This document shows, piece by piece, positions 55,143 through 63,918 of a stretch of 64,000 bases of DNA (positions are counted from its first letter, which is position 1; each line of letters begins with the position of its first letter). The DNA comes from Corynebacterium propinquum DSM 44285 (GTDB taxonomy: Bacteria; Actinomycetota; Actinomycetes; Mycobacteriales; Mycobacteriaceae). The position numbers were made by a program, and so were the translations under genes. The stretch is from contig NZ_AQXC01000003.1 in assembly GCF_000375525.1 (NCBI RefSeq), positions 62,001 through 126,000 on the forward strand, given 5' to 3'. Under the pieces are notes generated by a model, which was not told where the DNA came from, did not search any database, and saw nothing but the letters and a program-made list of their open reading frames with translations.

Positions 55143-56690
55143 TTAAGCACGTGCGCCATCGACAGCTGCGCGCCTGGTTTCGTGCCCGGCGTGCCCGGCG
55201 CGCTTGCTCAGCAACACATCGGCAAGCAGCATCGCTGCCAAGCTAATTCCGAATAGCGGCAAGAAACCGCCCACGGCAACCAGGAATACCGCGACGATGA
55301 TCCACTGCTTGGTGCTCAGCTTCGTGCGTGGCCCCGGGATGCCCGCGGTTGCACCTGGGGTTGGGCGGCGCTTCCACCAGATCAGGTAGCCTAACACCAC
55401 CAGCCCGGCGATGGCCAGGGCGGTGACCAGCAGCAGGATCTGCAGCGGCAGGCCGAACATGATTCCCATGTGCAGGTAAATGCCCCACGAGGTCAGCTTA
55501 GAAAACAGCGGCAGTTCGGAAAATGGCAGGCGGTCGATGACTTCGCCGGTTTCGCCGTCGACAGAAATCGCATCCGAGGTGGTGCGCCATTCGGTCCAGC
55601 GCTCGCTGACCTGCCAGCCGTGCTCCACCGATTCGCCTGGGTACATGCGCAAAGAACCAGTCAGGCCCTCTTCGCGCGCCGTCGCCAAGACCTGGTCGGA
55701 CTGCTCCGCGATTTCTTCGGGGGTCCAGGCGCGAGCTTCGGACTCGGACGCCGCGCCACCGCCATGCCCAGCGTGTTCTGCGTGCGGGTCTGCGGCTTCT
55801 GCTGATTCACCGCTGAGTTCCGTGGTGATCGGATCCGCCCGCCACTGCAACGCTTCCACGGTGCGGTTCACATTTCCGCCAGCGTAAGTAGACCACGTGA
55901 TTCCGGTAACCGACAGCGCCAGCATGCCGACGAGCATCCAGGTGCCCGTCACGCCATGCAGGTTGACCAGGCGACGACGTCCGGAGCCTTTGTTTTTCGC
56001 TTCTTTGCCGGTACGCGCGTTACCGAACCCGAATAGCTGCTGCACCTTTTTATTGCGGGAAGCCCACAACACCAGCCCACCCAAGGCAAAGAACCACAGC
56101 CAGCTGGCAGCCAGCTCCGAGTACAACTCGCCTACAGGTCCCAGATGCATGCTTTCATGCAGGTGCGAAATCCACCGGCGCAGCGGCAACTCGCCCAGAC
56201 CGGAATAAGATGGCTCATCACCAACGACGGCTCCGGTGTACGGGTTGACGAACACGCTGCGCAGTTCTGCCTCGTCAATGGTTTCGTCGATAAGCAGCAC
56301 GCGGGTGGTTTCACCTGGTTCCGACGATGGCCACACCTGGGCAATATCCAAATCCGGGAAGGCTTCGTGGGCCTGCGTCACCTGCTCTTCCAACGAGATC
56401 GTGTTGGTAACACCTTCCGAGCCAGGTGGAGGAGTGACGGTCAAAACGTCCTGGTACACCAACTTTTCGGCGGTGGGTGCGACTGCGTACAACGCGCCAC
56501 TGATGGCTGCGATGAGCAGGAACGGCCCGATGAACATGCCAGCATAGAAATGCAGGCGTCGGAGCAGCGCCACAAGTGCATTGGGTTTGCGTGCGCCACG
56601 TTTATTGCGCGCAGAGGTCTCGTCGACGGCGCCAGCAGGCATCGTGGTAGATGCTTGCGCTGGGCGATCTTGGCGTAGAGTCATAGACAT
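55143..56690 (-). CDS. PepSY-domain membrane protein (PiuB-like)
   Basis: About 515 residues from ATG 56690 (GAAGG three bases upstream; ATG 56684 has better spacing). The PepSY_TM pattern is four or more membrane helices: LRRLHFYAGMFIGPFLLIAA, WLWFFALGGLVLWASR, NLHGVTGTWMLVGMLALSVTG and HMGIMFGLPLQILLLV. A His-rich loop (DPHAEHAGHGGG) near residue 300 may bind metal. Such proteins are linked to iron or haem use, often as reductases. A DtxR-like half-site in the promoter region supports iron control weakly. Confidence 0.8.
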   Translation of the reverse strand: MSMTLRQDRPAQASTTMPAGAVDETSARNKRGARKPNALVALLRRLHFYAGMFIGPFLLIAAISGALYAVAPTAEKLVYQDVLTVTPPPGSEGVTNTISLEEQVTQAHEAFPDLDIAQVWPSSEPGETTRVLLIDETIDEAELRSVFVNPYTGAVVGDEPSYSGLGELPLRRWISHLHESMHLGPVGELYSELAASWLWFFALGGLVLWASRNKKVQQLFGFGNARTGKEAKNKGSGRRRLVNLHGVTGTWMLVGMLALSVTGITWSTYAGGNVNRTVEALQWRADPITTELSGESAEAADPHAEHAGHGGGAASESEARAWTPEEIAEQSDQVLATAREEGLTGSLRMYPGESVEHGWQVSERWTEWRTTSDAISVDGETGEVIDRLPFSELPLFSKLTSWGIYLHMGIMFGLPLQILLLVTALAIAGLVVLGYLIWWKRRPTPGATAGIPGPRTKLSTKQWIIVAVFLVAVGGFLPLFGISLAAMLLADVLLSKRAGHAGHETRRAAVDGARA

Positions 56691-56868
56691 GAGCCTTCGG
56701 GTTCGGGGACTAAAACTTGTGTGGTGAAGTTCTCGTCTGCAGCCGCGAACTACACAAAGTAGTCGCACCCCGAGTGGGAAAAGTTCCCAAGTAATTTTTA
56801 ACGTTTCGGATTGGTGATCTTTTCAAGTCAACCTGTTGAAACTTCCCAGTGAAATACGCACGCGGCGC

Positions 56869-56908
56869 AAAATTGTTAGATTAGCACCCCCTCTAAATTA
56901 ACAATTTT
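56869..56908. promoter_or_regulatory. AT-rich palindrome between the PepSY gene and galM
   Basis: Ten-base perfect arms AAAATTGTTA (56869-56878) and TAACAATTTT (56899-56908), spacer 20. TTAGATTAGC at 56876-56885 matches nine of ten bases of half a DtxR operator, without the second half. This 302-bp divergent gap also holds the direct repeat CTGCCAACAA (twice, 56945-56964) and a TACACT -10 for galM at 56980. Confidence 0.45.
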
Positions 56909-56992
56909 CGCCAATTCTCCGAATAATGCGCAATTAGCCGACAGCTGCCAACAACTGCCAACAACTACTGCGCACCTTCTACACTGCACATC

Positions 56993-57937
56993 ATGACTTC
57001 TCACACTGCAGTGCAGATCTCCGCCGGCGCCTACACCGCCACGATCGACCCGCATGGCGCTGGCCTAGCCGCACTCGATTTCCACGAAAAACCCCTGGTT
57101 ACAGGCTATACGCGCACCCGACCGATGACCGCCGGCGCACTTTTGGCCCCATGGCCGAACCGCACTGGCGACGGCATCTTCTCCCACCACGGCACCATCC
57201 ACCGCCTGCCCTGCACTGAGCCCGACCGCAACAATGCCTTGCACGGCTACGCCGCCGATGCCACCTGGGAAATCACCGACCGCTCCCCCGGTTCCGTCAC
57301 TATGCAGTGGCAGGGCCCGGCGCGCACCAAATGGCCCTGGCCGCTGGTGTATTCCATAACGTGGGCGCTTGCCGACGATGGCCTGTCCGCAGAACTCACC
57401 GTCACCAATAGCGGCGCCGACGCCAGCGCTGGCACCAGCACCGAAACTGCCCACCCCAGCACAGCATCCAGCCCTTTCGGCGTGGGCTGGCACCCGTACC
57501 TCAGTGCGCAGGGAGCACCGCTGGATGAATGCACGCTGGTTATGCCAGCAGCCACGAACCTGCCGTTGGATCCGGAGCGTTTGCTGCCTGCAGGGCCGGA
57601 AATTCCGGCCACGGAGATCGTCGGCAAGCACCAACACATGGCGGGAATCACGCTGGATCATTGTTTCCGGTTAGATGCGCCACCGGCCAGCAGTAACCAC
57701 GCAGCCCACCACATCGAGCTGCGCAACGCCGCAGGTAGTGGCGCCAGGCTCTGGGCGGATGAACGTTTTGGCTGGTGCCAGGTTTATACGTCCCCGGAAT
57801 CCGCCCCAACGATCGGGCGTGCCGTTGCCGTGGAACCGATGACCTGCCCGCCGAATGCACTGCGCAGTGGCGAGAGCTTGCTGCAGTTGGCGTCGGCAAG
57901 CAGCACGAGGTTCCGCTTCGGAATTTCCGCGATCTAG
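56993..57937 (+). CDS. galM: Aldose 1-epimerase (galactose mutarotase)
   Basis: 314 residues. Family motifs are the PWPNRTGDG loop, NALHG (about 82-86), the catalytic histidine block GVGWHPYL and the catalytic glutamate block VAVEPMTCPPNAL. It equilibrates alpha and beta galactose before phosphorylation by GalK. TACACT (56980-56985) is exactly seven bases from the ATG, so it is probably leaderless. An insert of about 20 residues (Ala, Ser, Thr rich) follows residue 135. Confidence 0.88.
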   Translation: MTSHTAVQISAGAYTATIDPHGAGLAALDFHEKPLVTGYTRTRPMTAGALLAPWPNRTGDGIFSHHGTIHRLPCTEPDRNNALHGYAADATWEITDRSPGSVTMQWQGPARTKWPWPLVYSITWALADDGLSAELTVTNSGADASAGTSTETAHPSTASSPFGVGWHPYLSAQGAPLDECTLVMPAATNLPLDPERLLPAGPEIPATEIVGKHQHMAGITLDHCFRLDAPPASSNHAAHHIELRNAAGSGARLWADERFGWCQVYTSPESAPTIGRAVAVEPMTCPPNALRSGESLLQLASASSTRFRFGISAI

Positions 57938-57947
57938 GCCCCACCTC

Positions 57948-57976
57948 ACCCTAAACTTGCCCTTTAGGGTTATGAT
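57948..57976 (+). promoter_or_regulatory. Palindrome and -10 box before the galactose transporter gene
   Basis: ACCCTAAA (57948-57955) and TTTAGGGT (57963-57970) flank a seven-base spacer and touch a TATGAT box (57971-57976). An operator for a sugar regulator is plausible. About 150 bases of leader follow, containing ACCTAAC at 57993 and 58011. Confidence 0.5.
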
Positions 57977-58136
57977 GAATGCGCCGCATCGCACCTAACA
58001 TGTGATGGTTACCTAACTTGGGTAGTTTTCGCTGCTAGGCGCACATCCATTTTCCTTCGCACAGGGACCGAGCAGGCCAGCAATGCAGGTTGTCCTCGGC
58101 CGTGGGGAAGGCCTATTTTTCCGGGAGGTTCCCGCT

Positions 58137-59792
58137 ATGCAGGAAGACGGCCTGCTTTTGAATGCGTCCTGGGTGGACTACACCCTGGTGGCGATTTATT
58201 TCTTGTTCGTGCTCGGCATCGGCTGGGCCGCGAAATCGAAGGTGTCGAGTTCCATCGACTTCTTCTTATCCGGACGCTCGCTACCAGCGTGGGTGACGGG
58301 CCTGGCCTTCATTTCCGCCAACCTGGGTGCTGTCGAAATCGTCGGCATGTCCGCCAACGGTGTGCAGTACGGCTTCGAAACCATGCACTACTTCTGGATC
58401 GGCGCCATCCCGGCGATGGTGTTCCTGGGTATTGTCATGATGCCGTTCTACTACGGTTCGAAAGTGCGCTCGGTGCCAGAGTTCATGCGCCGTCGTTTCG
58501 GCAACGGCGCGCACCTGGTCAACGCCTTGTCTTTTGCCCTGGCACAGCTGCTGATCGCCGGTATTAACCTGTTGCTGCTGGCCAAAGTTGTGAACTCGCT
58601 GCTGGGCTGGCCGCTGTGGGTCACGCTGGTGATCGCCGCGGTCATCGTGCTGTCCTATATCACCTTGGGTGGCCTGTCGGCTGCCATTTACAACGAGGTG
58701 CTGCAGTTCTTCGTCATTATCGCTGCCCTGCTGCCGCTGACCCTGATTGGTCTGCACAGCGTCGGCGGCTGGTCTGGCTTGAAGGAAAAAGTCGCTGATC
58801 CGAGCCACTTCAGCGCCTGGCCGGGTACGGAAATCTCCGGTTTCGACAACCCCATCGTCTCCGCGATTGGCCTGGTCTTCGGCCTCGGCTTCGTGTTGTC
58901 GTTTGGTTACTGGACCACCAACTTCGTCGAAGTGCAGCGTTCCATGGCTGCGGATTCATTGTCGTCGGCACGCAAAACCCCGATCATTGGTGCGTTCCCG
59001 AAGATGTTCGTGCCGTTCATCGTCGTCATCCCGGGCATGATCGCTGGCGCCACCGTCACCCCGCTGATGGATGGTTCCGCGGAACCGAACGACGCCATGC
59101 TGTACCTCATGCGCGATCTGCTGCCGAACGGCCTGCTGGGTGTCGCTTTGGCTGGTCTGCTGGCTGCTTTCATGGCTGGTATGGCCGCGAATATTTCTGC
59201 GTTCAACACCGTGTTCTCCTATGACCTGTGGCAAACCTACGTGGTCAAAGACCGTGAGGACGACTACTACACCCGCGTCGGCCGCTTGGCGACGATCGGC
59301 GCCACCGTCATTGCCGTATTCACCGCGCTGCTGGCGTCGAACTTCGGCAACGTCATGGACTACCTGCAAACCTTATTCGGTTTCTTTAACGCGCCGCTGT
59401 TCGCCACCTTCATCCTGGGTATGTTCTGGAAGCGCATGACCCCGACCGCTGGTTGGGCTGGCCTGGTCGCCGGTACTGGCTCCGCGATTGTTTATTGGGC
59501 GATTGCTACCTTCTCCGCCGCGGAATCCGGCCTGTTCAACCTGCCGGGCCAGGGCACCGCGTTCGTCGCAGCATCGCTGGCCTTCGTCGTGGACATCCTG
59601 GTTTCCATCATCGTGTCCCTGGTGACCAAGCCAAAGCCGGACGAGGAGCTGGTGGGCTTCGTCAAGTCCGTCACCCCGAAGGAAAACCTGACCGACGCCA
59701 CCGAAAATGGCTTGCCGTGGTACCGCCGCACCGTCCCATTGGGTGTGCTGTGCCTGGTGTTGGTCGTTATCCTCAACATCATCTTCGTTTAA
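58137..59792 (+). CDS. Sodium:solute symporter (SSS family), probably galactose
   Basis: 551 residues from ATG 58137, chosen because GGAGG lies eight bases upstream; the longer frame from 58083 has no ribosome binding site. About 14 membrane segments carry SSS motifs: FFLSGRSLPAWVTGLAFISANLGAVE near the start and GVALAGLLAAFMAGMAANISAFNTVF, like the SGLT group. The gene lies between galM and galT, so galactose is the likely substrate. A small 2TM protein gene follows after 18 bp. Confidence 0.88.
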   Translation: MQEDGLLLNASWVDYTLVAIYFLFVLGIGWAAKSKVSSSIDFFLSGRSLPAWVTGLAFISANLGAVEIVGMSANGVQYGFETMHYFWIGAIPAMVFLGIVMMPFYYGSKVRSVPEFMRRRFGNGAHLVNALSFALAQLLIAGINLLLLAKVVNSLLGWPLWVTLVIAAVIVLSYITLGGLSAAIYNEVLQFFVIIAALLPLTLIGLHSVGGWSGLKEKVADPSHFSAWPGTEISGFDNPIVSAIGLVFGLGFVLSFGYWTTNFVEVQRSMAADSLSSARKTPIIGAFPKMFVPFIVVIPGMIAGATVTPLMDGSAEPNDAMLYLMRDLLPNGLLGVALAGLLAAFMAGMAANISAFNTVFSYDLWQTYVVKDREDDYYTRVGRLATIGATVIAVFTALLASNFGNVMDYLQTLFGFFNAPLFATFILGMFWKRMTPTAGWAGLVAGTGSAIVYWAIATFSAAESGLFNLPGQGTAFVAASLAFVVDILVSIIVSLVTKPKPDEELVGFVKSVTPKENLTDATENGLPWYRRTVPLGVLCLVLVVILNIIFV

Positions 59793-59810
59793 TAAGGAGC
59801 ACGCATAATC

Positions 59811-60119
59811 ATGAGTACACAAGGATCGCAGCGCTCCCACACCGCCGGAGCATTCGACATCCGCAACGTCATCGGCGCACTACTGGGCCTGTACGGGCTG
59901 ATCTTGCTGCTGAGCTTCCTCTTCCTGGACCCAGGCGTCGATGCCGCGACCGGTGCGGCGAAAGATTCCTCATACAACCTGTGGACCGGCGTGGCCATGC
60001 TGATTGCCGCCGGTGTGTTCTTCTGGTGGACGAAGGCCAACCCGATCAAAATCGACGAGGCTAAGGCTGGCACTGAGGCTGCAGCTGAGCCGCAATCCGG
60101 CGATTCCACCACCCGCTAA
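59811..60119 (+). CDS. Small two-helix membrane protein of the galactose operon
   Basis: 102 residues with two hydrophobic helices (NVIGALLGLYGLILLLSFLF and NLWTGVAMLIAAGVFFWW), a short basic start and a charged tail. No named family recognised. AAGGAG lies about ten bases or more before the ATG. Its place between the SSS transporter and galT suggests a transporter accessory protein, which is inference. Confidence 0.7.
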   Translation: MSTQGSQRSHTAGAFDIRNVIGALLGLYGLILLLSFLFLDPGVDAATGAAKDSSYNLWTGVAMLIAAGVFFWWTKANPIKIDEAKAGTEAAAEPQSGDSTTR

Positions 60120-60133
60120 GTCTGGAGTTTTCC

Positions 60134-61315
60134 ATGCAGCATCCGATGCGCATTACCCGCACGCAGCTTGCCGACGGCCGCGAGCTGCTCTACTTCGATG
60201 ACACGCCTGAGTTTGTCTCCGGCGAGCGTACCCGCACGCTTGTCGACGAACGCGAGTTGCCCGCCGCCACCAGCGCTTCGGAGCTGCGCCAGGACCCGTT
60301 GACTGGCGCCTGGTACACCTACGCCGCGCACCGGATGAACCGCACGTTTTTGCCGCCGGCGAATGAAAACCCGCTGGCACCAACGCGCCCCGGTCAGCTG
60401 CCCACCGAGATTCCTGCCGACGACTACGACGTCGTGGTTTTTCAAAACCGCTTCCCGTCGCTGGCGCAGTCGGAATCGCAGGCTACCCCTGCAACAGGCA
60501 CGGCCACGCCTGTTTTCGTGCCCAGCAAACCCGGGCACGGCCGCTGCGAAGTAGTCTGTTTTACCCCCAATTCGCAGGTTTCTTTCCGGGACCTGCCGTA
60601 TACCCGGGCACGCACCATCGTCGAGGCCTGGGCGCACCGCACCAAAGAACTTTCCGCGCTGCCTGGCATCGAGTACGTCTACCCGTTTGAAAACCGGGGC
60701 GAGGAAATCGGTGTCACCCTGCAGCACCCGCACGGCCAGATTTATGCTTATCCGTTCGTTCCGGAGCGCGCCGCGCAGATCGCTGCCCGCGCGCAGGAAT
60801 TTCGGGAAGCGCAGGGTGAATCTGGCGCTGGCGCTGGCGCTGAAACCGGCCCGGATCTGTTCGATCACATCCTGGAATGCGAGCATGCCGACGGCCAGCG
60901 CGTCGTCGTCCAGGGCGAGTATTTCACGGCGTTCGTGCCCGCCGCGGCAAAGTGGCCGGTAGAGATCATGCTGGTCCCGCACCGCGCGGTGCCGAATTTC
61001 GCGGAACTGCACGATGCCGAAAAAGACGAGTTGACGCGGTTGTACCTGGATATTCTCGAGCGCATGGATCGCTTTTTCGACGGCGTCGAACGCACCCCGT
61101 ATATTGCGTCCTGGAACCAGGCGCCAGTGAATGCGCCGGAGGATGGCCGCTTGCATTTGCAGCTGTTTTCGCTGATGCGTTCGCCGGGTCGCATGAAGTT
61201 CTTGGCTGGTAGTGAATCGGGCCAGGGTGCTTGGATTTCCGATACCACCCCGGAGCGCATCGCCGCACGGTTCCGAGAAGTCGCTGAAGAAGAGGTCGCC
61301 GATCACGATGGTTAA
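60134..61315 (+). CDS. galT: Galactose-1-phosphate uridylyltransferase
   Basis: 393 residues. The active-site HPHGQ (198-202, within LQHPHGQIYAYPF) contains the nucleophilic His200. It exchanges UMP between UDP-glucose and galactose-1-phosphate. CTGGAG lies six bases before the ATG. An Ala/Gly/Glu-rich linker near 228-245 is unusual but harmless. The stop overlaps galK by eight bases. Confidence 0.95.
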   Translation: MQHPMRITRTQLADGRELLYFDDTPEFVSGERTRTLVDERELPAATSASELRQDPLTGAWYTYAAHRMNRTFLPPANENPLAPTRPGQLPTEIPADDYDVVVFQNRFPSLAQSESQATPATGTATPVFVPSKPGHGRCEVVCFTPNSQVSFRDLPYTRARTIVEAWAHRTKELSALPGIEYVYPFENRGEEIGVTLQHPHGQIYAYPFVPERAAQIAARAQEFREAQGESGAGAGAETGPDLFDHILECEHADGQRVVVQGEYFTAFVPAAAKWPVEIMLVPHRAVPNFAELHDAEKDELTRLYLDILERMDRFFDGVERTPYIASWNQAPVNAPEDGRLHLQLFSLMRSPGRMKFLAGSESGQGAWISDTTPERIAARFREVAEEEVADHDG

Positions 61316-62549
61316 TTGGTTTTCCACCCGCAGCAACGAGCAGGCAATCGCCGATGTCACCGCGCTGTTTCGCGAGCATTTTGCGGAACCCGCTGGTGTG
61401 TGGTCGGCGCCGGGACGGGTGAACCTGATCGGTGAGCACGTCGACTATGCCGGTGGTATCTGTTTGCCGTTCGCGTTGTCGCAGCGCACTTATGTGGCGG
61501 CGGCGCTTAATCAGGATGGCGTCTACCGCGTGGTCTCGCAGTTCGGTTCTAAAACCATGCGCGCAGAGATCGCCATGGACCAGGTATGCCCTGGTTATCC
61601 GGATGATTGGGCGGGCTATGTTGTGGGCACCATCTGGGCCGCAGGCTTGGACCTGCCGGGCCTGGATATCGCGATTGTCTCTGACGTTCCGGTGGGCGCT
61701 GGGTTGTCGAGTTCGGCGGCGCTGGAGTGTTCGGTGGCTTTAGCAGCGGCGGATCTATCTGCGCCGGACCTGGCAGAAACCAGCACTAACGGCAAAACTC
61801 AGCCAGACCGCACTGCGTTGATGCAGGCCGCGATCCGCGCGGAAAACGAGGTCGTCGGGGCTTCCACTGGCGGTTTGGACCAGCGCATTGCCCTGTTTGC
61901 CGAACCCGGCCACGCCCTGGCGATTGATTTCGCCACCGATTCCACCCAGCAGGTGCCATTCCAGATCGCTGACCGTGGTTTGGCCGTGCTGATCACCAAC
62001 ACGAATGCACCGCATTCGCTTGCCGACGGCCAGTACGCCTCACGTCGCGCCGTCGTCGATGGCGTGACTGCTGACTTGCAGGTGACGAGCCTGCGGTATG
62101 CCACTGATGCCGAGGCCGCATCTGCGCGCTGGGCGGAGGCCAACACCCCGGATGGGGTGGATGCTGCTGCGTGGCAGGAGGTCGTCGGCAAGCGGGTCCG
62201 GCATATCGTCAGCGAGATTGCCCGTACTGCCACTGCGATCGAGCAATTGCAGCGTGGTGATCTGGCCGGTTTTGGCGAATCCATGCAGGCCAGCCACGCT
62301 TCGCTACGTGATGATTACGAGGTCAGCGTGGCGCAGTTGGATGTTTCGGTCGACGTCGCGATGGAACACGGTGCACTTGGTGCGCGCATGACCGGCGGCG
62401 GTTTTGGTGGCTCATCGATTGCGTTGTTGCCTTCCGAGAAGGTGGAACAGGCCGCGGAGGCAATCGCGCGGGCTTTTGCCGAGGCAGGTTTTGCCGAACC
62501 CGAATTTGCGGTGGCTCTTCCGGGTGCGGGTGCGCGTCGGGAAGCGTAG
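61308..62549 (+). CDS. galK: Galactokinase
   Basis: 413 residues from ATG 61308, which overlaps the galT stop by eight bases (ATGGTTAA). GHMP-kinase motifs are GRVNLIGEHVDYAGG (galactose site), PVGAGLSSSAALE (ATP site) and GARMTGGGFGGSSI near the end. It phosphorylates galactose at C1. ATG was chosen over the longer frame from 61212, which lies inside galT. No galE follows; the epimerase at 37615 would serve. Confidence 0.95.
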   Translation: MVNWFSTRSNEQAIADVTALFREHFAEPAGVWSAPGRVNLIGEHVDYAGGICLPFALSQRTYVAAALNQDGVYRVVSQFGSKTMRAEIAMDQVCPGYPDDWAGYVVGTIWAAGLDLPGLDIAIVSDVPVGAGLSSSAALECSVALAAADLSAPDLAETSTNGKTQPDRTALMQAAIRAENEVVGASTGGLDQRIALFAEPGHALAIDFATDSTQQVPFQIADRGLAVLITNTNAPHSLADGQYASRRAVVDGVTADLQVTSLRYATDAEAASARWAEANTPDGVDAAAWQEVVGKRVRHIVSEIARTATAIEQLQRGDLAGFGESMQASHASLRDDYEVSVAQLDVSVDVAMEHGALGARMTGGGFGGSSIALLPSEKVEQAAEAIARAFAEAGFAEPEFAVALPGAGARREA

Positions 62550-62563
62550 CGTGAACTGCGGCA

Positions 62564-63889
62564 CTAGCCCAATAATGCGAGAGGAACAACTGCGCATCCG
62601 TCGGCACGCCGATACGCATGACTTCCCGTGGTGACCACGATTTTGTCGACAAGCCGGGAACCAAGTTGTTCCCCCAACCAATTCAGATGCCGCACGTCGC
62701 GGTCTGTGGGGACCGGGTTGAGTTTAACCTCAAAAGCAATGACCTTGCCGTCGTAACGCTCCAGAATCAGATCGACTTCTCTGCTTCCGCCTTGCAACCG
62801 CAGGTGTGCTGTCTCTGCCTCGGCTGCCTGGCCGGCTGCGCGAACCGTCAGGGTAACCAAAGATTCAAACAGCTGACCGAACAGCTCCCAGCTGCCCGGA
62901 TCACGCGAGACCAACATTTCTGCTGTGACGCCCAGCAAGGCTGCTGCGATTCCCGGATCAAAAATCTGATGTTTGGGCCCTACGGTCAGGCGTTTCAACG
63001 GCGTGCGGTTCGGGTGCCACGCCGGAACGGGATCAAGCAACCAAAGTTTCTGGAGCATATCGCGGTAGCCCTGGGCGGTTTCTTTGGAAGTTTTGTTGCT
63101 GTCTCCTGCCGTCGCCGCATCGAGTATTTTGTTGTATGCCGTCGGCGTCGACGATGCTGCAGCGTAGGCGCGCCACCAGGCCCGCAAGGATTCCGGTTTG
63201 CGCACCAATAGTCCTTGCTCCGGAATATCGCGGTCAATCACCCGGTGGATATAAGACGCTACGTGCTGCCTGCGGGCGCGCGGCGGCAGCGTGCAGATGC
63301 CCGGCAGCCCGGTCGAACAAATAGCTTCGGCGTAATCGGTCAACTGCCAATCGGTTGCACCACTAATTTCTGCGCGGGAATCATTGTTCTGCTCGAATAG
63401 TTCCGCTATCCGGACGCTAGGCTGCGTGTTGTCGCGTTCTGCCACCGATAGCGGGCGCATGCGCAATGACAGAATCCGACCTGCACCGGAGTGCGTGTCG
63501 ACGCCACTTGTGGGGGTAGCGCTACCAGTCAGCAAATACCTGGTAGCCACGTGCTTATCGACGTTGCGCCGCACCGCGTCCCACACCTGCGGGACATGTT
63601 GCCACTCATCTAGACAAATTGTGCCTGGACCCTGCAAGATGTTATCCATCTGGGCGTAGAGCAATTCGCGCTCGTTATCCCGGTCTAGATGCCAGGTTTC
63701 ATCTGCACGACGGATGCTGGTTTCGGACTTGCCGACGCCTTTTGCCCCATCGATCGCGATCGCTGTCAGACCATCCAGTGCTTCCAGTTCGTCATCGATG
63801 TAGCGCCAAAGGTAGTTCTTTGTGTTGCTTGTTTTGGCGCTGCTACTTGAATTTTCGTGGCCGTCTGATTGATACCCGCTAAGAGCCAT
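62564..63889 (-). CDS. AAA-type ATPase with C-terminal DUF4143 domain (copy 2)
   Basis: 441 residues. P-loop GAKGVGKS (48-55), Walker B TICLDEW (about 90-96), sensor LLTGSATP and a C-terminal EVDLI then IAFEVKL (EVK at 387-389), as in copy 1 at 1959-3206. The N-terminal 25 residues are Ser/Asn/Lys-rich and extra. The gene lies tail-to-tail with galK, 15 bp from its stop, a geometry like that of copy 1 with the symporter. A GAGG stands two bases before the ATG, a poor spacing. Its upstream 23-bp array reaches the window edge. Cellular role unknown. Confidence 0.88.
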   Translation of the reverse strand: MALSGYQSDGHENSSSSAKTSNTKNYLWRYIDDELEALDGLTAIAIDGAKGVGKSETSIRRADETWHLDRDNERELLYAQMDNILQGPGTICLDEWQHVPQVWDAVRRNVDKHVATRYLLTGSATPTSGVDTHSGAGRILSLRMRPLSVAERDNTQPSVRIAELFEQNNDSRAEISGATDWQLTDYAEAICSTGLPGICTLPPRARRQHVASYIHRVIDRDIPEQGLLVRKPESLRAWWRAYAAASSTPTAYNKILDAATAGDSNKTSKETAQGYRDMLQKLWLLDPVPAWHPNRTPLKRLTVGPKHQIFDPGIAAALLGVTAEMLVSRDPGSWELFGQLFESLVTLTVRAAGQAAEAETAHLRLQGGSREVDLILERYDGKVIAFEVKLNPVPTDRDVRHLNWLGEQLGSRLVDKIVVTTGSHAYRRADGCAVVPLALLG

Positions 63890-63918
63890 GACCTCGATAT
63901 TAGCACTGAACCCGACTG

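Noticed and set aside
56876..56895. Full DtxR operator upstream of the PepSY gene
   Set aside because: Only one half-site matches; the second half is CCCCCTCT, not the expected complement.
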